64,000 nucleotides of DNA from JBCBGF01 sp039820585. GTDB taxonomy: Bacteria; Pseudomonadota; Alphaproteobacteria; Rhodobacterales; Rhodobacteraceae. The DNA is taken from contig JBCBPV010000008.1 in the NCBI GenBank assembly GCA_039820585.1, forward strand, positions 19,745 to 83,744, read 5' to 3'. A program made the position numbers and the translations under genes. Shown piece after piece: positions 44,251 to 52,164 of the stretch. The notes under the pieces were generated by a model, which did no database searches, was not told the origin of the DNA, and worked only from the letters and a program-made list of their open reading frames with translations. Each line of letters starts with the position of its first letter. The first letter of the stretch is position 1.

Positions 44251-45005
44251 TCCGCCTCGCTTTGCTGCTGGTGCTGCTGCTTGCCGCCCCTCTGCGCGCA
44301 GAAGAGGTTGTGGCCGGCCTGTCGCAAAACCGTATCTCGATCACCACCAATTTCGATGGCTCCGAAATCCTGATCTTCGGCGCCGTAAAGCGCGAAGACC
44401 AAATCCCCCAGGACCCGCCGATGCACGTCATCGTCACGGTATCCGGCCCGTCAGAGCCCATCGTCGTGCGCAAGAAAGACCGCCGCTTCGGGATCTGGAT
44501 CAATACCGAAGCGGTTGAGGTCGACAGCGCCCCGTCCTTCTACGCGGTGGCCACCTCAGGCCCCTGGGCCGAGGCGCTGGCCGATACCGAAGACCTGCGC
44601 CACCGGGTCTCGGTCCGGCGCGGCATCCGGTCGGTCGGGGCCCCGGCAGAAGTTGCCGATGCCGGCCGGTTTACTGACGCCCTGATCCGCATTCGCGAGG
44701 CGAACCAGCTGTACCAAACGCAAATCGGTGCCGTCGCACTGGAAGAACAAACACTGTTCAGCACCTCCATCGCCCTGCCCGCGAACCTGACCGAGGGGGA
44801 TTACAGCGTCCGGTTTCTGTTGACCCGCGGCGGCATCGTCCAGGACATCCACGAAACCGAGATCTTCGTGCAAAAGGTCGGGCTAGAGCGGTTCCTCTAC
44901 ACGCTCGCCCATGAACAGCCGTTGGTCTACGGCCTTCTGTCGCTGTTCATCGCAATCGCCGCTGGGTGGAGCGCATCGGCCTTCTTCCGCTACGTGCGGG
45001 GTTAA
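44247..45005 (+). CDS. TIGR02186-family membrane-anchored periplasmic protein
   Basis: 252 residues: signal peptide (RLALLLVLLLAAPLRA), a periplasmic beta-rich domain beginning EEVVAGLSQNRISITTNFDG and SEILIFGAVKRED, and one C-terminal membrane helix (YGLLSLFIAIAAGWSASAFF) with a short positive tail. This is the TIGR02186 family, found almost always beside a TauE/SafE transporter, so it is probably an accessory or periplasmic partner of that exporter. Confidence 0.85.
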   Translation: MIRLALLLVLLLAAPLRAEEVVAGLSQNRISITTNFDGSEILIFGAVKREDQIPQDPPMHVIVTVSGPSEPIVVRKKDRRFGIWINTEAVEVDSAPSFYAVATSGPWAEALADTEDLRHRVSVRRGIRSVGAPAEVADAGRFTDALIRIREANQLYQTQIGAVALEEQTLFSTSIALPANLTEGDYSVRFLLTRGGIVQDIHETEIFVQKVGLERFLYTLAHEQPLVYGLLSLFIAIAAGWSASAFFRYVRG

Positions 45006-45060
45006 GGCGTTCGGGCTGCAGGCGAGGGATTTCGAAAAACGCCGGCTATGGCGGAGACGC

Positions 45061-45789
45061 TCAGCCTCGCCCGACAAAGGGCATCTTCGTCGCCATCACC
45101 GTCATGAACTGCACATTCGCGCTGGCGGGCAGATCCGCCATATGCAGAACCGACCGCGCCGCATCGCCCACATCCATCACCGCAATCGGCGGCTCGCCCT
45201 GATCGACAAGGCGCTGGTTCAACCCCTCGACAAGCGGCGTCTCGGCATTGCCGATGTCAATCTGACCGCACGCAATATCAAACGGCCGCCCGTCCAGCGA
45301 CAGCGACTTGGTCAGACCGGTGATCGCGTGCTTCGTGGTCGTGTAACAGACCGACCCCTCACGCGGCGCATGCGCTGACAGCGACCCGTTGTTGATGATC
45401 CGCCCGCCCTGCGGTGCCTGCACGCGCATCTGGGCAAAGGCCACACGCGCGGCATGGAACATGCCCGTCAGGTTCACCGCCAGCGAATTGGTCCAGTCCT
45501 CCAGGGCAATCTCATCAATCGTCCCCTGCGGCGTGAAAATCCCCGCATTGTTGAACAGCACATCCAACCGCCCCCAAGCCTCTGCCACTGCCGCCACCGC
45601 GCGCTCCACGTCCTCCAATCGGCTGACATCGCCCGGCAAAACCAGCGCTTCGCCCAGCGTCGCCACCTCTTCCAAAGGCTCCCGCCGCCGCGCCATCAGC
45701 CCCACGCGCCAGCCCGCCACCAGCGCCGCCTCGGCCGTGGCGCGCCCGATGCCGGAGCTTGCCCCCGTGATCAGCATGGTTCGGCTCAT
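45061..45789 (-). CDS. Short-chain dehydrogenase/reductase
   Basis: 242 residues of the classical SDR family. The cofactor site is MLITGASSGIGRATAEAAL, followed by LFNNAGIFTPQG (NNAG), a serine in INNGSLSAHAPRE and the catalytic YTTTKHAI (YxxxK). The ATG at 45789 overlaps the helicase stop by four bases, so it is the last gene of the luxR-luxI-helicase-SDR strand run. An arginine-rich loop after the second strand (MARRREPLE) favours NADP(H). Substrate unknown. Confidence 0.88.
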   Translation of the reverse strand: MSRTMLITGASSGIGRATAEAALVAGWRVGLMARRREPLEEVATLGEALVLPGDVSRLEDVERAVAAVAEAWGRLDVLFNNAGIFTPQGTIDEIALEDWTNSLAVNLTGMFHAARVAFAQMRVQAPQGGRIINNGSLSAHAPREGSVCYTTTKHAITGLTKSLSLDGRPFDIACGQIDIGNAETPLVEGLNQRLVDQGEPPIAVMDVGDAARSVLHMADLPASANVQFMTVMATKMPFVGRG

Positions 45790-47321
45790 GTCTCCCCCTC
45801 GTCCGGGGCAAGGCTCAGCGGTGCAGCCGGGGCCTTCAGATCGCTTATCCCCAATGCCTCCACCGGCCGCGCCAACCGGTTGCGCACCACCCAATGCAAC
45901 CGTGTCTGCGCACGCGTGATCGCCACATAGGCCAGCCGCTTCCACAGCGGTATCCCCGCCTCAACCCGCCCGGCCCGCGCCGCGGCCCACAGATCGGGGG
46001 CAAAGACCTGCACCCCGTCCCATTGCGACCCCTGCGCCTTGTGGATCGTCACCGCAGCCCCATGCAGGAACGCAGCCCCCATATTGGCGGCAAAGGGAAT
46101 GAACGGCTCATCCTCATCGGGCAGTTCAATCTTGATGATCGACGCGACAGAGATCTGCGGATCTTCCGCCCCCACCAGATGCAACCGTGAAAACCCCGGC
46201 TTGCGCCCCGCGCCCAGATAGATCGCCTGCGCCCCCTTGATCAGCCCCCGCGCCTCAAGATCAATCCGCTTCTTACGGTGCTTCAGTGGCAGCTCGATCC
46301 CATCGCAGATGAGCGGCTCGCCCGGCATCAAACTGTCCGCCGGCGCCCCATGCGCCGCCCGAAACGCATGGATCAATCGGATTCGCGTGGCGTTGCGCCA
46401 GGCCAGCACGGGCGAACGCGCCATCATGTCCGCATCCACCCGCTGGGCCATCACAACACGGTCATCGGTGGCCGCCGCCCGTTCGACCATCCGCTCAAAC
46501 GCCTCAAACTCCAGGGTGTCGTCAGCGAGCGCGTGGGCCAGATCAAGGATCGGGTTGCCGATCTCCTGCCGATGGATCCGCTCAAGGGAAATCCTGGCAG
46601 GCCCGGCCAACCCGTCGAACACCATCGCGCCCGATTGATTGACCGGTGCCAGTTGCGCGGGATCCCCAAACAGAACCAGCACCGGGAAAATCTCTTTGAG
46701 ATCATCGAACTGTTTGTCATCGAGCATCGAGGCTTCATCAACAAACCCGATATCCAACGGATCGTCCCGCCGCTTCCACCCGGTGATGAAATCCGACCCG
46801 CGCAGCCCCGCCGCCGCCAGCGCACCGGGGATCGACCGGTTGCTGTCATAAAACGCCTTCGCACGGTCCAGCGCCTGATCGGTCAGCCCCTCGATGGTCG
46901 GCCTGTCGCCATCCCCGGCCAACCAGTCAGCGACCTTTTCATACTCGGGGTCATAGACCGGGGTATAGATGATCCGGTGGATCGTGGTCGCGGGCACACC
47001 GCGATTGCGCAACACGCTTGCCGCCTTGTTCGTCGGCGCCAGGATCGCCACCGTGCGCCGCTCACGCGCTTTGCGGCTTTCATAATCGCCGGACACGGGT
47101 TCAACCCCCGCCTCTTCCAGCGCCTTGGTCAGTTGCGCCAGAAGCAGGGTCTTTCCGGTCCCCGCCTTGCCCATGATCGCCAGCACCTTGGCCCCCCGCC
47201 CTTCGGCCCGGGGCGTGGTCATCCCTTCATCCAGATCAACCCCTTGGGTCCGCAACAGCTCGGTCACGGTGTCAAAGGCATCGGCCTGGTCTTCGGAAAG
47301 GGACAGCGCGGTCTGCGACAT
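45786..47321 (-). CDS. RecD-like superfamily 1 DNA helicase
   Basis: 511 residues. Walker A is IMGKAGTGKTLLLAQL near residue 50, motif Ia LAPTNKAASVLRNRG, Walker B DIGFVDEASMLDD, motif III FGDPAQLAPV, the UvrD_C_2 part AAVTIHKAQGSQWDGVQVF and motif VI RLAYVAITRAQTRLHWVV. It lacks the N-terminal domain of RecD proper, so it is a short RecD2/Pif1-like helicase as widespread in alphaproteobacteria; role in DNA repair or replication restart inferred. It lies 42 bases downstream of luxI on the same strand, possibly by chance. Confidence 0.88.
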   Translation of the reverse strand: MSQTALSLSEDQADAFDTVTELLRTQGVDLDEGMTTPRAEGRGAKVLAIMGKAGTGKTLLLAQLTKALEEAGVEPVSGDYESRKARERRTVAILAPTNKAASVLRNRGVPATTIHRIIYTPVYDPEYEKVADWLAGDGDRPTIEGLTDQALDRAKAFYDSNRSIPGALAAAGLRGSDFITGWKRRDDPLDIGFVDEASMLDDKQFDDLKEIFPVLVLFGDPAQLAPVNQSGAMVFDGLAGPARISLERIHRQEIGNPILDLAHALADDTLEFEAFERMVERAAATDDRVVMAQRVDADMMARSPVLAWRNATRIRLIHAFRAAHGAPADSLMPGEPLICDGIELPLKHRKKRIDLEARGLIKGAQAIYLGAGRKPGFSRLHLVGAEDPQISVASIIKIELPDEDEPFIPFAANMGAAFLHGAAVTIHKAQGSQWDGVQVFAPDLWAAARAGRVEAGIPLWKRLAYVAITRAQTRLHWVVRNRLARPVEALGISDLKAPAAPLSLAPDEGET

Positions 47322-47363
47322 GGGCGGGACCGTAACGGCCCCCGCCCGGCGGCGCCAGCGCGA

Positions 47364-47984
47364 TCAGGCGCTCAGAGGGGCCGGAAACGCATCGCGCAGC
47401 CACTCTTGCGACTCCGTCAGCGCAACTCCCGCGCGCCGGGCAAGCCGGGGCCGCAGATCGGGCTCAAACGCCCACAGCCCCGCACTGATCGCCGCGCGCC
47501 CGGTGCCCTCGGTCCCCAGGATCGCCGGCGGCCAGCCCAGCGCGCGGTAGATCCGCACCATCCGCGCATCAAACACGCCCACCGCGTGGGACAAGCCATG
47601 CCACAGCCCCACTTCCAACCCGCCCAGCATCAGCGCGGCAGAGACATGCGGCGGCGCATCGGGCGCCACGCAAAAGCGCGTGGTTTCCCAGATGTGCGGG
47701 CTTGCGAAATCCACACCGCTTGTCAGCGACAGAAAGTGTTCGCCCAGCATGGTACGCCCGGTGGTGGGCAAAAACCGCATCGACCCAAGGTGCTGCCCCT
47801 CGGGCCCCTGCCAGATCACGTAAAGCGGGTTCAGCGCATCATACGCATCACGCTCCGCCCCACTTGCATCCACCTCAACATCCCAGTTCAGCCGCACCTG
47901 AAACTGCGCAGCCCGATCCCGGAACATCGATTCTCTCAACCGTGCCTCTTGCCGCAGCGCATGCCCGCGCAGATATCGCAACAT
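47364..47984 (-). CDS. luxI: N-acyl-homoserine lactone synthase, LuxI family
   Basis: 206 residues. All family-invariant positions can be seen: arginine and phenylalanine in MFRDRAAQF, tryptophan in RLNWDVEV, E-x-D-x-Y-D in GAERDAYDALNP, G-x-x-R in LGSMRFLPTTG, the phenylalanine in GEHFLSL and glutamate-arginine in IWETTRFCV. It makes acyl-homoserine lactones from S-adenosylmethionine and acyl-ACP or acyl-CoA; chain length cannot be read. Same strand as luxR, 72 bases downstream. A 12-bp palindrome at the luxR end is a candidate lux box for autoinduction. Confidence 0.92.
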   Translation of the reverse strand: MLRYLRGHALRQEARLRESMFRDRAAQFQVRLNWDVEVDASGAERDAYDALNPLYVIWQGPEGQHLGSMRFLPTTGRTMLGEHFLSLTSGVDFASPHIWETTRFCVAPDAPPHVSAALMLGGLEVGLWHGLSHAVGVFDARMVRIYRALGWPPAILGTEGTGRAAISAGLWAFEPDLRPRLARRAGVALTESQEWLRDAFPAPLSA

Positions 47985-48046
47985 TGCCTGTCTCCCGTCC
48001 TATGCGGGGGGCAGAGGACGAAAAAACAGTTAACGCGGCCCAACCG

Positions 48047-48058
48047 GACCGTACGGTC
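48047..48058. promoter_or_regulatory. 12-bp palindrome between luxR and luxI, candidate lux box
   Basis: GACCGTACGGTC, perfectly symmetric, overlapping the first bases of the luxR stop codon and centred about 68 bases before the luxI start. Its central GTAC and position fit a LuxR-type operator, but it is shorter than the classical 18-20 bp site. Confidence 0.5.
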
Positions 48059-48770
48059 ATACCGCGATCATGCCGCACATCAGCGCACGGGCCACCGCAT
48101 GGGTCGTGTTGGACGCGCCCAGTTTCAGTCGCGCGCTTTCGATGTAAACCCGCAACGTATGCTCCGAGATCGACAGCCGGTCCGCGGCCCGCGCACGGCT
48201 ATATCCCAGCGCCAGCATCTTCAGCGTATCGGTCTCGCGCGGGGAAAGGGCCGCTTGCGGGACAAGGTCGGTCCCCCGCTCGATCTCCAGCGCTTTTTGG
48301 TTCACGTAATGCGCCACAAGGATCAGCTTGGACAGATGCGCATCCGAATAGCGCACCCAGGCGTCATCCGAACACGCGGTGTTCACGGTGAACAACGCGA
48401 ACTGGCCACGCGGGCCACGGATCGGAACCGACAGCCCCTGCGCCCCAACTCCGGCGGCGCTGGCTTCTTCACGAAAGGCGCGCTGGGCTTTGCCGGACCA
48501 GTCAAGATCAGACCAGTCGACCGGATCGAACCGCCGAAAGCACCCCTGAACCACCGGGTCGATGCGGGCGAAATCGCTCTCTTGATAGCGGTGCACCCAG
48601 TCATCGCAATAGGTCAGGGCGGCGTATTGATCGCCGGTGCTGTTGACCGAGTGGTAGACAAGGTTCTCAACCTCGAACGCGTCGCGCAGCCAACGGATCT
48701 CAGCGCTGAGATCGTCGAGTGTCCTGGCTCTGCTCAGCCGATCTATGAAGGGGCCGAGGTTCCCCTGCAT
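48057..48770 (-). CDS. luxR: LuxR-family quorum-sensing regulator
   Basis: 237 residues: an N-terminal autoinducer-binding domain with the typical tryptophan, tyrosine, aspartate and proline positions (DDWVHRYQESDFARIDPVVQ), and a C-terminal GerE helix-turn-helix (LSPRETDTLKMLALGYSRAR then AADRLSISEHTLRVYIESAR). It should bind the lactone made by the adjacent luxI product and regulate transcription in the cytoplasm. The N-terminal 23 codons overlap a small upstream ORF. No other receiver or sensor domain is present. Confidence 0.92.
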   Translation of the reverse strand: MQGNLGPFIDRLSRARTLDDLSAEIRWLRDAFEVENLVYHSVNSTGDQYAALTYCDDWVHRYQESDFARIDPVVQGCFRRFDPVDWSDLDWSGKAQRAFREEASAAGVGAQGLSVPIRGPRGQFALFTVNTACSDDAWVRYSDAHLSKLILVAHYVNQKALEIERGTDLVPQAALSPRETDTLKMLALGYSRARAADRLSISEHTLRVYIESARLKLGASNTTHAVARALMCGMIAV

Positions 48771-48930
48771 GCCGTGGTCCGCCGCTGTCAGCTGACGATT
48801 GCGGCACGGTCAACTCACGCAAGGCTGTGTGCGCAGCCTCTTCGAGCTTCATCGAAATGGCGGCGTACCCGTTCTTGTCCGCGAACCGGCGCAGGTCGTC
48901 GATAACGTCTAGTATCCAGTTGTTTTGCAT
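48700..48930 (-). CDS. Small protein encoded upstream of and overlapping luxR
   Basis: 76 residues starting MQNNWILDVIDDLRRFADKN followed by a helical stretch (AISMKLEEAAHTALRELTV). The last 24 codons overlap luxR in another frame. Small proteins beginning N-W-I/V-L-D-V-x-x-D-L occur before luxR genes in other Rhodobacteraceae as I recall, with no known role, which supports reality of at least the first 45 residues. No strong ribosome site is seen. Translational coupling to luxR is likely if it is expressed. Confidence 0.55.
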   Translation of the reverse strand: MQNNWILDVIDDLRRFADKNGYAAISMKLEEAAHTALRELTVPQSSADSGGPRHAGEPRPLHRSAEQSQDTRRSQR

Positions 48931-48951
48931 GCCCAGCGTCTGCCCGTAAGG

Positions 48952-48967
48952 TTAACGAAATATTAAC
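48952..48967. promoter_or_regulatory. Consensus CtrA site upstream of the lux operon
   Basis: TTAA-N7-TTAAC (48952-48967), exactly the full CtrA recognition pattern, with a further TTAAC at 48975-48979 after eight bases. It lies 22 bases upstream of the small ORF start codon. CtrA of Rhodobacteraceae is known to be wired into quorum sensing, motility and gene transfer agent control. Confidence 0.6.
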
Positions 48968-49061
48968 AGAAGTATTAACAACAGTGTAGCAGAGTGCCGC
49001 ACCCCCCGCGTACTCGCGAAATCGCACTCCCCAGAAATAGTGAGGCCGGATGCCCCGGACG

Positions 49062-49088
49062 AAAAACGCCGGGCCCTGCAGGCCCGGC
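49062..49088 (-). terminator. Intrinsic terminator of ccr
   Basis: On the minus strand a perfect 8-bp stem GCCGGGCC/GGCCCGGC with a 5-base loop is followed by GTTTTTC. It lies 33 bases after the ccr stop and separates ccr from the lux block. Confidence 0.88.
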
Positions 49089-49120
49089 GCGGTCGTCCCA
49101 TGGGATCTGAACGGGTGGCC

Positions 49121-50413
<1,293 letters not shown>

Positions 50414-50473
50414 GTCACTCTCCAGTGCAAGTGTCCGTGCCGCGACGCAGAATCGCAACCACCTCAATGGGGT

Positions 50474-50502
50474 GATTTAGAGTTCGTCAGGTAACTTTGC
50501 AA
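50474..50502 (-). promoter_or_regulatory. Candidate ccr promoter
   Basis: Read on the minus strand: TTGCAA at 50502-50497, a 17-base spacer, then TAAATC at 50479-50474. The -35 lies inside the ScfR-like half site, which would suit direct control. Confidence 0.4.
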
Positions 50503-50515
50503 CTAAATTTGGTAC
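50496..50515. promoter_or_regulatory. ScfR/RamB-type operator in the ccr promoter
   Basis: TTTGCAAC, four bases (TAAA), TTTGGTAC: matches the TTTGCAAA-N4-TTTGCAAA arrangement described for PccR of Rhodobacter sphaeroides in 7 and 5 of 8 positions. The bases before it, AAC, also fit the RamB consensus. Located 83-102 bases upstream of ccr. Confidence 0.55.
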
Positions 50516-50527
50516 TGGTTTGAAATT

Positions 50528-51946
50528 TTATGTCGTGACGGTTTCAGGTTCTGGGAGTTTGCGGTGAATTGTTTCTGCATCTGCATCCAATAGCGGCGCA
50601 ACCGACGCGGCATAAAACCCAAGGATCGTGCGCTCCTCTTCCACCACAGTGACCCCGGCCTCCGACGTGCGCACCAGCCGCCGGGTGCGCAGATGGCGCA
50701 GGGCATAGCGGACCAGATATTCCACATCCTCATGCGGAATATGGCACGTGGCCCCGCGGCCTTTCAGCTTCGATACCGCTGCCGCGACCCGGTCACGCAA
50801 ATCCGCCTGCGTCAGGTGCCCCCCCTGCGCCAGCAGCGTGTGGGCCACCAAAGGCACCGGCAGCACTGGCATGACCTGAACGATACGGTCCATCAACTCT
50901 GCCGCCAGATCCGCGGTCAGCGTGTCGTGCCCGCCCGCCTCAAACTCTTTCAACGACAAAGGCCGTCCAAACGATACCGCGGCATATCCAAACCGATGCG
51001 CTTTCCCGCGCAACCGCCGCCACACATAGCGCAGCCCAAACGCCGCAGCCGACGGGATCGAGCCGCGGAACCGCCGCTCGCCGGTGCTGTTCGCCTCCAG
51101 CAGGATCCGGTCCTCGATCACCCGGTCATAATTCAGCGCCACGGGCACAAAAACGATATCCCGTCCCTCGGGCGTGTGCCCGTCGATGATGTAATTCAAC
51201 AGCCCCAGCTTCGGCGGCGCCGCCCGCCCATCCAGGCTCAGCCCGCCTTCGGGAAACAGCGCCTGCATCACACCGGCCTCGGTTGCCAGCCGCACATAGC
51301 GCGCCATCACCGCCCGGTAGAGGCCATTGCGCTCCCGCCTGCGAATGAAATACGCCCCCATCGCTCGGATCAACTGCGCCAAGGGCCAAATTCGCGCCCA
51401 TTCGCCCACGGCATAGGACAACGCCGCCTGGTTCGCGGCCAGATAGGTCACCAACACATAATCCATGTTCGAGCGGTGGTTCATCACAAACACCACCGTC
51501 GCGTCCCCATCGATCGCGTGGAGTTCATCTTCATCGTAATGGCCCAGCCGCACACGATACAGCCGGGTCGACAGCCACTTGGCCGCGCGCGTGGCAAACC
51601 CGAAATAGGCCGACGCGCTGAAGGCAGGCACGATCTCGCGCGCGTAACGCTTGGCCTCTTGGAAGGCCACGTCTTCGCGCACACCGGTTTCCCGCGCATG
51701 GGCGGCCACGGCGGCCACGACCTGGGGGTCGTAGATCAATCGCTGGATCATATCGGTGCGCCGAGCCAGCTTGAATGGCTGGATCGGGCGTTCCAGCCGC
51801 TTGTTCAGCTCTTCCACCAACCGCTCGGCCCGCCGCCGCAGGAACCAGCGCACCGATGGAAACAGGAAATGCGATGCAAAGGTGACAGCCGCGAAAAGCA
51901 GGATCAGGATCAGAAGCCAGACCGATATTTCGATGGTGCCGAACAT
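50528..51946 (-). CDS. Membrane glycerolphosphate acyltransferase, PlsB/PlsC-like
   Basis: 472 residues. One N-terminal membrane helix (ISVWLLILILLFAAVTFASH), then the acyltransferase domain with motif I VMNHRSNMDYVL (H-x4-D), motif II GAYFIRRRERNGLYRAV, motif III FPEGGLSLDG and motif IV IVFVPVALNYDRVIED. Motif II to IV spacing resembles glycerol-3-phosphate acyltransferase PlsB more than the small PlsC, but the protein is much shorter than E. coli PlsB (about 800 residues). It acylates glycerol phosphate or lysophosphatidate for membrane lipid synthesis. Same strand as ccr, 114 bases upstream of it. Confidence 0.85.
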   Translation of the reverse strand: MFGTIEISVWLLILILLFAAVTFASHFLFPSVRWFLRRRAERLVEELNKRLERPIQPFKLARRTDMIQRLIYDPQVVAAVAAHARETGVREDVAFQEAKRYAREIVPAFSASAYFGFATRAAKWLSTRLYRVRLGHYDEDELHAIDGDATVVFVMNHRSNMDYVLVTYLAANQAALSYAVGEWARIWPLAQLIRAMGAYFIRRRERNGLYRAVMARYVRLATEAGVMQALFPEGGLSLDGRAAPPKLGLLNYIIDGHTPEGRDIVFVPVALNYDRVIEDRILLEANSTGERRFRGSIPSAAAFGLRYVWRRLRGKAHRFGYAAVSFGRPLSLKEFEAGGHDTLTADLAAELMDRIVQVMPVLPVPLVAHTLLAQGGHLTQADLRDRVAAAVSKLKGRGATCHIPHEDVEYLVRYALRHLRTRRLVRTSEAGVTVVEEERTILGFYAASVAPLLDADAETIHRKLPEPETVTT

Positions 51947-52164
51947 TCCCGCGACCGTCGCAGCAAGCGGGCTGTGGGTAAACTGATATCAATGACGCGG
52001 GCGGCGTTTCCGAAACAGTGCCAATTTCGCAGCGCATCCGCTATTCTGCCCGCAGGGGTAGCCTGGCACATGCCGCATCGCGGCGAATTGACAAAGCCAT
52101 ATAATTCCATCCATAAGACCCCGCACGCAACAAAATTGCCGAAACCGATTCCAAAGGCCCGCCC
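51947..52164. other. 218-base non-coding region between divergent acyltransferase and ecm genes
   Basis: Holds the promoters of both genes. The only good hexamer pair is the ecm candidate at 52088-52117. No hairpin terminator is expected here, and no small gene is evident. Confidence 0.4.
52088..52117 (+). promoter_or_regulatory. Candidate ecm promoter
   Basis: Perfect TTGACA at 52088-52093, 18-base spacer, CATAAG at 52112-52117; start codon 48 bases further. A TATAAT inside the spacer is too close to the -35 to be its partner. Confidence 0.45.

Noticed and set aside
46278..48905. An 875-codon plus-strand open frame across the helicase, luxI and luxR region
   Set aside because: It is antisense to three genes with clear motifs, and its composition (mostly R, H, P, Q) is what antisense frames of GC-rich genes give.
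48963..48979. Second CtrA site formed by the second and third TTAA
   Set aside because: The spacing is eight, not seven, so I count only the first pair as a full site.
52100..52105. TATAAT before ecm
   Set aside because: Only six bases after a perfect TTGACA, and no acceptable -35 lies 17 bases upstream of it.
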